Below, one piece after another: positions 7,269-14,075 of a stretch of DNA of 37,821 nt; positions within the stretch are counted from its first letter, which is position 1, and each line of letters opens with the position of its first letter. This DNA is from a virus, in IMG/VR virus record IMGVR_UViG_3300032236_000684, positions 1 through 37,821 of that record; one strand, 5' to 3'. The translations under genes were made by a program, and so were the position numbers. The notes beneath the pieces are model-generated. The model worked only from the letters and a program-made list of their open reading frames with translations. It was not told the origin of the DNA and ran no database searches.

Positions 7269-7462
7269 CACTCCTCCATCGGAACAATCCTCATCTTTAA
7301 CTTAATACTGTCTGACAGTATTTGGTCGCACATAACCTCCATAGCATTTGAATGGGTCATGGTCACACCTAACTGCGACTCCATCTTCTTCTTTGCATCT
7401 ATAAACTTCTTCTTAGCTTCTGTCTTTAACATCAGCGTTTCAAATCCTCTAGCTATTGCCAT
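7268..7462 (-). CDS. small hypothetical protein encoding a palindrome copy (ILSDS)
   Basis: 64 residues, basic and helical at the N-terminus (LKTEAKKKFIDAKKKMESQLG), then SNAMEVMCDQILSDSIKL. The ILSDS stretch is the translation of the 17-bp palindrome. A small DNA-binding protein is possible but no motif proves it. It overlaps its upstream neighbour by 14 bases. Confidence 0.7.
   Translation of the reverse strand: MAIARGFETLMLKTEAKKKFIDAKKKMESQLGVTMTHSNAMEVMCDQILSDSIKLKMRIVPMEE
7305..7321. repeat. 17-bp palindrome, copy 2
   Basis: Perfect ATACTGTC-T-GACAGTAT followed by TTGG. It lies within the 64-residue gene and is read there as ILSDS. Confidence 0.95.
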
Positions 7463-7715
7463 GATTATTTCCTTCCATTAGTTTTTTAATTGCTTGTGCT
7501 TCTCTGTGTGTTGTGTGTTCTGATACAACCCTATACTTTTGTGTATGTTTATTCCACTTTAGTATTTGCCACCTACTTTTTGCTTTCATATGTATTGGCA
7601 TATCAAACCTTTCTATATAACCCATCCCCTTTCTTAATATGTTTCCAGCCATAACATTTTTTGTATTTGCCATAGACTCAGCCAACATCTTTGTGTAATT
7701 CCTTGCGTATGCCAT
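7449..7715 (-). CDS. small basic hypothetical protein of the tandem family
   Basis: 88 residues, strongly basic. The C-terminal half (SRWQILKWNKHTQKYRVVSEH, then HREAQAIKKLMEGN) is a short sheet plus helix like that of the genes on either side. Function unknown. Its start overlaps the upstream stop by one base. Confidence 0.72.
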   Translation of the reverse strand: MAYARNYTKMLAESMANTKNVMAGNILRKGMGYIERFDMPIHMKAKSRWQILKWNKHTQKYRVVSEHTTHREAQAIKKLMEGNNHGNS

Positions 7716-7921
7716 CAGCCCTCCATGATTTTTAAGATTGTATCTGCTTGTTGTTTAGTAAGGTAGTCACCGACAATATCCGCCGAGCCATTCCATCTCT
7801 GCACGATAATCCGATAACCACCTCGCCATACATCTACTATGTATCTGTCTTTCATATCGTAGTCGTCATAAGCTACCGCCTGACCCTCTCGTTTCATTGG
7901 TGCATCTGCGAAGTTTCCCAT
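7715..7921 (-). CDS. small hypothetical protein of the tandem family
   Basis: 68 residues: strands (RYIVDVWRGGYRIIVQRWNG) and a helix (YLTKQQADTILKIMEG). Clearly the same layout as the 88- and 80-residue genes downstream. A TAATG junction couples it to the metallopeptidase-VWA gene. Function unknown. Confidence 0.74.
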   Translation of the reverse strand: MGNFADAPMKREGQAVAYDDYDMKDRYIVDVWRGGYRIIVQRWNGSADIVGDYLTKQQADTILKIMEG

Positions 7922-9108
7922 TAGTCTTGTATCCTCACGCTAACACCAACAGGCGCAACCACATGACTAGTCATGCCCCAAAACACAGGATGTTTCCAAT
8001 CACCCCACCCATCTATATAGCCGTCAGTCAGCACGATTACACACTCAGGGTTTAGCTTGTGTTGCTCAATGTATTTAGGAATACACTTGGCGCTTGTGCC
8101 ACCGCCACCCATAGGTTTAGTAGAGGACATGATTGCTTCATAGTCACCTCGGTCATACTTCTCATGAGCGCATACCTCTGTGTCCCAATACATCAGATCA
8201 ATACCCTCGGGTTGCACATGGTTGCATACAGATAGAAGTTCGCCTAGGAATTGCCCGACCTCAGCCTGTCCGATAGAGCCTGACATATCAATCGCTACAA
8301 CGATACGACCCACCGCCTCACCGATAGCACTTGGCATATAGACATTCTGATCTACCCACCTACGGTTTGGTCTGCGCCATGTAGAGTTATCCTTGTCGTT
8401 GCAGATAGAGTTCACAAAGTCAGCAAGTACCTCACGCCAGTTCACCTTAGCTTCCATAGCCTCAGTTATCTCTCGTGGGACATTACCGTTTAGCTTACCC
8501 GCCAGTAATGCGCCTTGTCTTAATGCTTGATCGACCTCTCGGGCAAGTGTTTGTTTCTCATCCTCCGACATTTCATCGGCACTTTCCCAATCGTGTTCGT
8601 CAAAGCCCTGCCCACCTTGCGATTCCTGATCGCCACTACCATCGCCTTTTCCACCCTTACCTCCTTGTTGTTGTTCGTCTTTGAGCATACGGAATACCTC
8701 ACCCGCATCCATACCTCGATACTTCTCATCTAAGCAACCGCCCTCGGGTAGCGTCACATTATTACCTTGTGGGTCTGAGTCGTGAATCATTAAGTTAATA
8801 ACGAAGTCACAAGCCATGTTCGCTAGCTGTGGGTTTTGTTTGTAAAGATGTTTCCATACAGTTGTATGACGGAAAGCCTTGTGTAGATTCTCGTGAAGTA
8901 TCAAGCCCTTCAAGTCAGAGTCTTTCATGCCGTCTACAAACTTACGACCATAGTAAGTATTCTTACCATCTGTGCAAGCCGTTGGTATATCATCACTTAC
9001 CTCAGTCTTACCGAGCATGAAGATACCCGAATACAAACAATACTTAGGGTCATTCATCAAAGCCACATGGGACTTCTGCACTCGTTGTTCTGCGCTTAGT
9101 CTTGCCAT
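7921..9108 (-). CDS. putative metallopeptidase with VWA-like domain (DUF2201-type)
   Basis: 395 residues with two parts. The N-terminal half holds a zinc-peptidase motif HENLH (72-76) in ILHENLHKAFRH, as in the DUF2201_N family. A Gly/Gln-rich acidic linker follows (about 145-185). The C-terminal half is a VWA-like domain with a MIDAS site: DMSGS (274-278), a Thr in GGGGTSA (about 338) and Asp in VLTDGY (362). Such proteins pair with MoxR/CobS-type AAA+ ATPases, one of which lies just upstream. The substrate is unknown. It overlaps the zinc-binding small gene by 13 bases. Confidence 0.9.
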   Translation of the reverse strand: MARLSAEQRVQKSHVALMNDPKYCLYSGIFMLGKTEVSDDIPTACTDGKNTYYGRKFVDGMKDSDLKGLILHENLHKAFRHTTVWKHLYKQNPQLANMACDFVINLMIHDSDPQGNNVTLPEGGCLDEKYRGMDAGEVFRMLKDEQQQGGKGGKGDGSGDQESQGGQGFDEHDWESADEMSEDEKQTLAREVDQALRQGALLAGKLNGNVPREITEAMEAKVNWREVLADFVNSICNDKDNSTWRRPNRRWVDQNVYMPSAIGEAVGRIVVAIDMSGSIGQAEVGQFLGELLSVCNHVQPEGIDLMYWDTEVCAHEKYDRGDYEAIMSSTKPMGGGGTSAKCIPKYIEQHKLNPECVIVLTDGYIDGWGDWKHPVFWGMTSHVVAPVGVSVRIQD

Positions 9109-9308
9109 TTTGTTTTACCTACCTTTCTTAAGTTTGGTATGTGTTGTGGTTCTAGTGGGATATATACATTTTCTTGGCACGATACTTGTCGGCAATATAT
9201 CTCTGACGCAAGTTCATCATTAAATACACACCGCCTACAATGGTCGTAGTCATCTTCGGGGTCAGCCACATATATCATTCCCTTTAGTTGTATCCATTTA
9301 AGTTTCAT
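9096..9308 (-). CDS. small cysteine-rich, probably zinc-binding protein
   Basis: 70 residues. DYDHCRRCVF and a later C-x5-C pair (IYCRQVSCQENVY) suggest one metal site. Small proteins of this type are common in phage early regions, function unknown. GGAGG lies just before the ATG and the 17-bp palindrome just upstream of that, so the palindrome is in this gene's leader. Confidence 0.75.
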   Translation of the reverse strand: MKLKWIQLKGMIYVADPEDDYDHCRRCVFNDELASEIYCRQVSCQENVYIPLEPQHIPNLRKVGKTKWQD

Positions 9309-9318
9309 ATATCCTCCG

Positions 9319-9335
9319 ATACTGTCTGACAGTAT
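9319..9335. repeat. 17-bp palindrome, copy 3
   Basis: Perfect copy filling the gap between the AAA+ ATPase stop, which it directly abuts, and the ribosome binding site of the next gene. Confidence 0.95.
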
Positions 9336-10454
9336 TTAGAACAACCATTGGTTATCAGTAGCCCACTTCACAAACTCTTTGTTGCTTACTGCCATAGCTT
9401 GCTTGTTGCTAGACTTAACGATTGAACGGGCAAACAACGCTTGTAATTCCTTATCCAATCGGTCTGCATACTTGAGCCACTTGGGTAGGGTTTCCTTATC
9501 GACACGAGTAATAGCCGAGAACACCAAGATACATTTAGCTACCGCATCATCAGGGACTTTTGCGCTTGCTGGGGATTCACAGATAGCTTCCCATGTAGGT
9601 AGCTTATCCACCACAGTAAAGAACGCTTGCATATCACGAGCCGCAGATTCACCGATAGTGCCAGCCAATGCACTGATAGTCACGCTATCACCTAAGTCAC
9701 CACGCTTTTTGGCAATATGACTAGCTTTCTCAAGTGAACGAGGAGTCACGAACGCTGACTGTCCAGCACGAGTTGGGTTAAAGATATATGGATTGTCTTT
9801 CTGAGCCGAGTCAGTATACGACTCGAGTGCATGGGGGAATTGTTTAACCCACGCAATAATCTCAGGCGCAATATCATTCTCAACAGCCCACGCACCCCAA
9901 GAGTCTGCATCTAGCGAGCCATCAGCACCGAACCCAGCATGAGGTTTACGCACAGTAACAAAACAAACACGATTACGAGCATGAGCCTCGAGGCTATCAC
10001 CTACACCATCAGTTGCTAGATTAGTTGTACCGAACACAATCGAACCCTTGGGTAAATAGTCATCACCGATACGCTTTTCTAACATGAGAGTAAGCAAGAC
10101 ATTCTTAACCGCTTTCATAGCCTTACCAATCTCGTCGAGCATGACGATTACAGGTTTACCAGTGTGCATTTTGAATCTTGCGTTTGGCGCAAACTTGGTG
10201 ACTTTAAGAGTTGATGCCAGTTTTTCTCGAACCACCTCCTCTGTATAAGGTAAAGCAAAGTCGCCTAGGTCTAATAAGGTGCAGTCAATGTAGGCTACCT
10301 CGTAGTCAGGATAGCGTTTAGCTACCGCCTTGAGCATAGAGGACTTACCAATCCCCGGCTCACCCTGACCAATGATAGTTACATCAGAGCCGACAGTTGC
10401 GATTGCATTTGCAAACTCGTTTAAAGATAAAGAACTTCCGAACTTGATACTCAT
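9336..10454 (-). CDS. MoxR/CobS-type AAA+ ATPase
   Basis: 372 residues. Walker A GEPGIGKS (31-38), Walker B VIVMLDE (102-108) and a sensor-1-like GTTN (142-145) define an AAA+ ATPase. The general layout fits the MoxR/CobS branch, whose members remodel partners through a VWA protein. Here that partner is likely the metallopeptidase-VWA protein two genes downstream. AAGGAGA stands before the ATG. Its leader contains a strong promoter and one palindrome copy, so the block has its own control. Confidence 0.92.
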   Translation of the reverse strand: MSIKFGSSLSLNEFANAIATVGSDVTIIGQGEPGIGKSSMLKAVAKRYPDYEVAYIDCTLLDLGDFALPYTEEVVREKLASTLKVTKFAPNARFKMHTGKPVIVMLDEIGKAMKAVKNVLLTLMLEKRIGDDYLPKGSIVFGTTNLATDGVGDSLEAHARNRVCFVTVRKPHAGFGADGSLDADSWGAWAVENDIAPEIIAWVKQFPHALESYTDSAQKDNPYIFNPTRAGQSAFVTPRSLEKASHIAKKRGDLGDSVTISALAGTIGESAARDMQAFFTVVDKLPTWEAICESPASAKVPDDAVAKCILVFSAITRVDKETLPKWLKYADRLDKELQALFARSIVKSSNKQAMAVSNKEFVKWATDNQWLF

Positions 10455-10487
10455 ATACTTCTCCTTGATTTAAAATTAAAAAACCAA

Positions 10488-10504
10488 ATACTGTCTGACA
10501 GTAT
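10488..10504. repeat. 17-bp palindrome, copy 4 (AAA+ operon leader)
   Basis: Perfect copy 47 bases downstream of the -10 box of the 10552-10580 promoter, within the leader of the AAA+ gene. Confidence 0.95.
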
Positions 10505-10551
10505 TTGGTACGACCCCACTAACTTCTACTACTTTTATAATTTATACTACT

Positions 10552-10580
10552 ATTATAAACCTATACTACCTCTGTGTCAA
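10552..10580 (-). promoter_or_regulatory. leftward sigma-70 promoter of the AAA+/VWA operon
   Basis: TTGACA (10575-10580) and TATAAT (10552-10557), both consensus, with a 17-bp spacer. The -35 context TATTGACACAG is shared with the 13.7-kb promoter. Transcription would begin near 10545 and pass through palindrome copy 4. Confidence 0.9.
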
Positions 10581-10589
10581 TACCCCGAC

Positions 10590-11543
10590 TCACAAGCAGT
10601 TAGTTGCTACCACACCCAACGCTACCTCTTTTGTTGTATATACATCTGCTACTTGTTTGATAATGTAGTTGATGCGATTGTCCACAGTCTTATAGTCAAA
10701 CTGTTCTTCTCTCACAACCATTTGTTCCATGCGCTTGTTGCCGTTGTAGTCGGTGCGTTCTACATCAACCGTTTTTATTGTGCGAGTTTCCTTAGCCTGA
10801 CTACCCGCACAGATTATGCAAAGAAGTTTTGGATATAGCGTTTCATCTGCGTTGCACATAGCCTCATACAATTCCTTAGCAGTTGAGTTGCTTACTGAAC
10901 CTGACAATCCCCATCTGTCATACTTATTGCCGTTTAACTCATAGCCCTTGCGACCATAGTAATCAGGCTGACCAGTTGCGTATTGTTCCACTAGGTCATT
11001 ACTTAACCAACCATCAGCCAGTTTGAGCATGATCTTGGCATAGTCCCTAAAGCCCTTGAGTTTATCCCTCGCCGTTTTCATCTTGGTTCGGTCAATAACT
11101 TTTTGTTGCAGTTGAATAGGGTTCTCGATTGTGTAGGTGTCAGTCATGCGTGAGTAATTAAATACCGTTGCCTTCTTGCTGTCCATCACATACGAATGAG
11201 TCTTATATTCAACCCATATCTTGTTGTATTTCTTATAGCACCGCATATCTCGTGGTAGATACCGATTGATAAACTCTGCCGTTGTTGGGGTTTCGTAGCC
11301 GTCAGTCTTAATATGTAATGCACCATTAGCTAAATACAATACGCAGTCAGTACGGTATAGGTGTGCGCCGTATGCCTCGCCACCCTCTACATCAAGTGCG
11401 CCCTCCTCTACTACATAACGCTTGACGATTTGTTCCCAATCCCTGCGCCGTTGTGCGATTGGTCGTACCTCTGTTGCACGACCCCTGATAGGTTTCGTAT
11501 TTAGATAGCGTTGTTTGAAGTGTTCGAATTTCTCTAAACTCAT
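10590..11543 (-). CDS. hypothetical protein
   Basis: 317 residues with no recognised domain. Basic, with many Tyr and Lys. Notable stretches are AQRRRDWEQIVKRYVVEEGA near the N-terminus, YLPRDMRCYKKYNKIWVEYK in the middle, and CIICAGSQAKETR near residue 245. TAGGAGA precedes the ATG. It is the last gene before the AAA+ promoter, and palindrome copy 5 is in its leader. Function unknown. Confidence 0.8.
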   Translation of the reverse strand: MSLEKFEHFKQRYLNTKPIRGRATEVRPIAQRRRDWEQIVKRYVVEEGALDVEGGEAYGAHLYRTDCVLYLANGALHIKTDGYETPTTAEFINRYLPRDMRCYKKYNKIWVEYKTHSYVMDSKKATVFNYSRMTDTYTIENPIQLQQKVIDRTKMKTARDKLKGFRDYAKIMLKLADGWLSNDLVEQYATGQPDYYGRKGYELNGNKYDRWGLSGSVSNSTAKELYEAMCNADETLYPKLLCIICAGSQAKETRTIKTVDVERTDYNGNKRMEQMVVREEQFDYKTVDNRINYIIKQVADVYTTKEVALGVVATNCL

Positions 11544-11566
11544 TTGATTCTCCTAAAGATGTTGTA

Positions 11567-11583
11567 ATACTGTCTGACAGTAT
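11567..11583. repeat. 17-bp palindrome, copy 5
   Basis: Perfect copy in the 44-bp gap between the 91-residue membrane protein gene and the 317-residue gene, ahead of the latter's ribosome binding site. Confidence 0.95.
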
Positions 11584-11587
11584 CGGG

Positions 11588-11863
11588 TTAATTAAACAGC
11601 CAATAAATAAAACAAAATGCACCACCTACAACTACACCTACCCATGCAAACCCAAGGAACGCACCAGCTAAAAACTCTAGGGCTTCTTCCCAGTCGGTCT
11701 TGCTTCGCCAAAACGCAGTAGCATAGTTAGCATCTCGGAACGCTTCACTTACACTTCTGTGGGTCTTGTTACTGTGGATATACTGAGCAGGGTCTGTTTC
11801 CCCCAAGTATTGCCACTTGGCAGTTTGCTTGCCTTTAGTTTTGTTCAGTCGTTTTGTCGCCAT
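11588..11863 (-). CDS. small membrane protein
   Basis: 91 residues: a basic N-terminus (KRLNKTKGKQTAKWQYLG), a charged middle and a strongly hydrophobic C-terminus (AGAFLGFAWVGVVVGGAF and CFIYWLFN) that would anchor it as a tail-anchored protein. AGGAGAG precedes the ATG. It overlaps the upstream gene by 29 bases. Function unknown. Confidence 0.72.
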   Translation of the reverse strand: MATKRLNKTKGKQTAKWQYLGETDPAQYIHSNKTHRSVSEAFRDANYATAFWRSKTDWEEALEFLAGAFLGFAWVGVVVGGAFCFIYWLFN

Positions 11864-12116
11864 GTTTCTCTCCTATATATAGTTCGTTAATGTTCTGCTC
11901 GTAAGTCAGGTAGTCTTTCCAAGGTCGGCACTCCTCACCCCAAACATAAAACAACTCTGTCATTACTTCGCCCACCAGTACCCGCCTTGCCTCCGTCGAG
12001 TCCGCCTTTTGTAGCTTTAGCGATAACTCTAGTGGATCGTTGGGTTTGGGTCTTTTCAAGGGCTTGTCCGTCACAGTCTTGGGTTTGCCCATGCGATACT
12101 CGGTAACTCTAATCAT
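11835..12116 (-). CDS. small hypothetical protein
   Basis: 93 residues with a basic N-terminus (RMGKPKTVTDKPLKRPKP) and helical middle (LELSLKLQKADSTEARRVL). Its ribosome binding site AAGGAGGAG lies in the end of the sigma-like gene, with which it overlaps. No known domain. Confidence 0.7.
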   Translation of the reverse strand: MIRVTEYRMGKPKTVTDKPLKRPKPNDPLELSLKLQKADSTEARRVLVGEVMTELFYVWGEECRPWKDYLTYEQNINELYIGEKHGDKTTEQN

Positions 12117-12387
12117 TCAACTCCTCCTTTTCATACATCAGTTCATACTCGCTACTGTCTGACAGTATTTCCCCCTCGGTTGGTTTGATGGGCTTGGTAT
12201 ATCTTGGGTCGCTGAAGAAATTGTCAGGGTTGTAGCCCTTCTTGCGTAGTATCTTCCTAGCGTTTCGTAATGCGGACTCCTCGATTTGCCTTACCCTCTC
12301 CCTTGTGCAACCCATCACATCTGCTATCTGCTCAAGGGTCATTACAGGTTTAAAGAGCATGGGTTGTTTGCGTTGATAGCTAGTCAT
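12109..12387 (-). CDS. sigma-70 region 4-like helix-turn-helix protein
   Basis: 92 residues. Residues about 16-47 (MTLEQIADVMGCTRERVRQI, then EESALRNARKILR) are a near-textbook sigma-70 region 4.2 helix-turn-helix, the part that reads the -35 box. No other sigma regions are present, so it is not a full sigma factor. It may act as a transcription regulator or anti-sigma/co-sigma factor. The C-terminal tail includes EILSDSSEY, the translation of palindrome copy 6. ATGA overlap with the upstream gene. Confidence 0.88.
   Translation of the reverse strand: MTSYQRKQPMLFKPVMTLEQIADVMGCTRERVRQIEESALRNARKILRKKGYNPDNFFSDPRYTKPIKPTEGEILSDSSEYELMYEKEELND
12152..12168. repeat. 17-bp palindrome, copy 6 (one mismatch)
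   Basis: CTACTGTC-T-GACAGTAT: the first base differs. It lies inside the sigma region 4-like gene and is read as ILSDS. Confidence 0.93.
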
Positions 12388-12590
12388 GTCGTTCTCTTTG
12401 GGTTGGTGGTTGCTAACTCTTTCGGGTTATGTATGTATTGATACGCACCCTTATTAAATGGAATGGCTACTGTGAACCCCTCTGCTACTGCCCGAGCCAC
12501 ATCAATACCGCACTCAATACAAAACTTGTAGCCCAACTCCCACCGAGCCATAGGGTACTCATCTCCACAACATCTGCATATATTCTTCAT
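12384..12590 (-). CDS. small zinc-ribbon-like protein
   Basis: 68 residues. CRCCGDEYP and CIECG form a four-cysteine zinc site near the N-terminus, followed by a mixed tail. Small zinc-ribbon proteins are common in phage early regions, and the role here is unknown. GAGGAG in the end of the upstream gene serves as ribosome binding site; ATGA junction. Confidence 0.75.
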   Translation of the reverse strand: MKNICRCCGDEYPMARWELGYKFCIECGIDVARAVAEGFTVAIPFNKGAYQYIHNPKELATTNPKRTT

Positions 12591-12793
12591 TTGTAATGCT
12601 CCTCTATCAATTTAAGGTTGTGCTTGGCAATCACTTGCCATAAGTCTTTGTTAATTAAACTTCTTTTATTCCACTCGGTACTGTCCGACAGTATTTCGTT
12701 GCAGTATCTCTCGATACCCATAAGCAAAAAAGCCTCACCCACGCTATCAGGGCTTAGCTTCTTAATTAGTGCTTTGTTGGTTTTGCGTGTCAT
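12587..12793 (-). CDS. small hypothetical protein encoding a palindrome copy
   Basis: 68 residues, helical and basic. RYCNEILSDSTEWNKRSLI includes the translated palindrome (ILSDS). AGGAGC precedes the start, which overlaps the upstream stop as ATGA. No domain recognised. Confidence 0.7.
   Translation of the reverse strand: MTRKTNKALIKKLSPDSVGEAFLLMGIERYCNEILSDSTEWNKRSLINKDLWQVIAKHNLKLIEEHYK
12678..12694. repeat. 17-bp palindrome, copy 7 (centre C)
   Basis: GTACTGTC-C-GACAGTAT: first base and central base differ from the consensus; the other seven bases of each arm stay paired. Inside the 68-residue gene. Confidence 0.93.
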
Positions 12794-12939
12794 GAAATGC
12801 TCCTTATATAGGCTTGCGCCTGTGCATATGTTCTAAAAAACTGGGCTGACCAAGGTTTTGGACTCCAACCCATTGTGCCCACCGAATTTACAGGTCTAAC
12901 TACCCAACCTGTTCTAATCTGCTCCGCTACTAATCTCAT
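12790..12939 (-). CDS. small hypothetical protein
   Basis: 49 residues from MRLVAEQ. GWVVRPVNSVGTMGWSPKPW followed by AQAQAYIRSI looks like a short sheet and helix, like the tandem family at 7.0-7.9 kb. The ATG overlaps the upstream stop as ATGA, with GGAGAG in front. Longer in-frame extensions would cover the upstream gene. Confidence 0.68.
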   Translation of the reverse strand: MRLVAEQIRTGWVVRPVNSVGTMGWSPKPWSAQFFRTYAQAQAYIRSIS

Positions 12940-13088
12940 GAGTTCTCTCCTAATATAAAACCATAAGTAAACGACGAAAACACCAGCCCGACCAATGCAA
13001 GGATAGGAATTTCTTGCCATACCCAACTGATACAGGCGCACATAATCGCCACGCATAAACTGATTGCACCAACAAAATAGATATTCAT
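12936..13088 (-). CDS. small membrane protein
   Basis: 50 residues, nearly all hydrophobic: two membrane segments (IYFVGAISLCVAIMCACISW and IPILALVGLVFSSFTYGFIL). GGAG precedes the ATG, which overlaps the upstream stop. It follows another tiny membrane protein. Function unknown; a holin-like role is possible but nothing else supports it. Confidence 0.7.
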   Translation of the reverse strand: MNIYFVGAISLCVAIMCACISWVWQEIPILALVGLVFSSFTYGFILGENS

Positions 13089-13186
13089 TTCAATAACTCC
13101 CAAATGGTATGGTTTAACGACACAAAAAAGATATAGGTGAAAACACCTACTAAAGACCACATTACTACCTTAGCTAGTTCAGCCAT
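13085..13186 (-). CDS. tiny membrane protein, first gene of the leftward operon
   Basis: 33 residues with one membrane segment (WSLVGVFTYIFFVSL). It has the best ribosome binding site of the operon (AAGGAGGTGTATATG) and couples to the next gene by ATGA. It is the first reading frame after the 0.5-kb leader that begins at the 13.7-kb promoter. Confidence 0.65.
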   Translation of the reverse strand: MAELAKVVMWSLVGVFTYIFFVSLNHTIWELLK

Positions 13187-13216
13187 ATACACCTCCTTTT
13201 AAAAAACACTCAGTCA

Positions 13217-13238
13217 GTCAGGCTATTTCTAACCTGAC
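13217..13238 (-). terminator. attenuator-like hairpin before the first leftward gene
   Basis: On the minus strand GTCAGG and CCTGAC pair around a 10-base loop; about ten bases later comes a run of six T. The gap between stem and T-run is longer than in a normal intrinsic terminator, so termination is uncertain. Confidence 0.3.
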
Positions 13239-13356
13239 CTCAAAATGCTCTTTGTTTGTTTGCCCTCTGCTAGTTTCTCGCAGTTCTTGTTAGAGGTTAA
13301 GGGCATGGGTAGGGCATGGTGCGTGTGGTCAGGTTGGTTATGTCTTGAAGGCTCTG

Positions 13357-13373
13357 ATACTGTCTGACAGTAT
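13357..13373. repeat. 17-bp palindrome, copy 8
   Basis: Perfect copy in the leftward leader, between boxA and the first gene. Confidence 0.95.
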
Positions 13374-13552
13374 TTCACCCAGCTATATAAATAGACACAA
13401 CTTCACCCCACACCTTGCTACTACCGCAGAGATACTGCTCGCCTGACGATAACTAACCGCCCGCTTAAATGGGCTATCGAGGCTACGCCTACTCTGCACT
13501 CAGCATTGGTTTGGGGTCTGTATTCCCCCGCACCGCTAAGCATTTACCTAAT

Positions 13553-13564
13553 TGTTAAAGAGCG
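13553..13564 (-). promoter_or_regulatory. rrn-type boxA antitermination element
   Basis: The minus strand reads CGCTCTTTAACA, 11 of 12 bases matching the bacterial rRNA boxA TGCTCTTTAACA bound by NusB-S10. It is followed by AT as in rrn leaders. It lies about 150 bases after the 13.72-kb promoter, before the long leftward operon. Confidence 0.7.
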
Positions 13565-13653
13565 ATACTGTTTTGTAGTAGTTAATAACTTGTTGGAGAA
13601 GCTACCCTCTCGTTGCACCCTTGAACTTAATCGTGGTGTTTCCTGTTACTAAG

Positions 13654-13670
13654 ATACTGTCTGACAGTAT
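13654..13670. repeat. 17-bp palindrome, copy 9 (main leftward promoter leader)
   Basis: Perfect copy, 49 bases downstream of the -10 box of the 13.72-kb promoter. This matches the 47-base distance at the AAA+ promoter. Confidence 0.95.
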
Positions 13671-13719
13671 TTGGTTTTGATTGGGTTCGAACACGACCTT
13701 TTCTCGACCTTACCCCTCT

Positions 13720-13748
13720 ATTATAGACCTATTATAAAGCTGTGTCAA
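13720..13748 (-). promoter_or_regulatory. main leftward sigma-70 promoter
   Basis: TTGACA (13743-13748) and TATAAT (13720-13725), both consensus, with a 17-bp spacer. The context TATTGACACAG equals that of the 10.55-kb promoter. It should drive the boxA leader and the leftward arm. Confidence 0.92.
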
Positions 13749-13862
13749 TAGGGTAGAACTCGGTTGGGGTTTGGAGTGTTTAAGTTAATAGTTGGTCGGT
13801 TTTAAGTTTGCAGTTGGTTTCTTTTGTAAAAACTGGTATCACATTTGTTCACTCCTCTTGTA

Positions 13863-13879
13863 ATACTGTCTGACAGTAT
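13863..13879. repeat. 17-bp palindrome, copy 10
   Basis: Perfect copy followed by TTGG, about 115 bases upstream of the main leftward promoter and inside the TGTTCACTC cluster. Confidence 0.95.
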
Positions 13880-14058
13880 TTGGTTTACTCTGTTAAGTTA
13901 GGTAGGGCTTTGTTCACTCAAATGTTCATTTTGTTCAGTCATGTTCACTCATCAAGGAACAAGGTATTTTTTATTGGATTCAATGGGTTAGGTGATTTTA
14001 ATATACCATGTTCACTCGTGAACAAAAGTATGACACCCTACGAAAGGGTCTTTCTGTC

Positions 14059-14075
14059 GTACTGTCTGACAGTAT
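14059..14075. repeat. 17-bp palindrome, copy 11
   Basis: GTACTGTC-T-GACAGTAT, first base changed, within the non-coding cluster. Confidence 0.94.

Larger units (their letters stand above)
13187..13712 (-). ncRNA. long untranslated leader of the leftward operon, possibly structured
   Basis: About 520 bases between the 13.72-kb promoter and the first gene with no convincing reading frame. It contains palindromes 8 and 9, an rrn-like boxA (13553-13564), a GCCC/GGGC hairpin near 13459-13475, a GCAG/CTGC hairpin near 13426-13440, and a GTCAGG/CCTGAC hairpin (13217-13238) followed by a T-run on the minus strand just before the first ribosome binding site. This would fit an antitermination-controlled leader; whether it also makes a stable RNA is unknown. 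Confidence 0.5.

Noticed and set aside
11392-11625. Leftward 77-residue frame
   Set aside because: Overlaps two better-supported genes in another frame and contains the palindrome and intergenic gap.
13680-13705. GGTTCGAAC as a tRNA T-loop
   Set aside because: No flanking T-stem pairing, no acceptor or anticodon arm on either strand.
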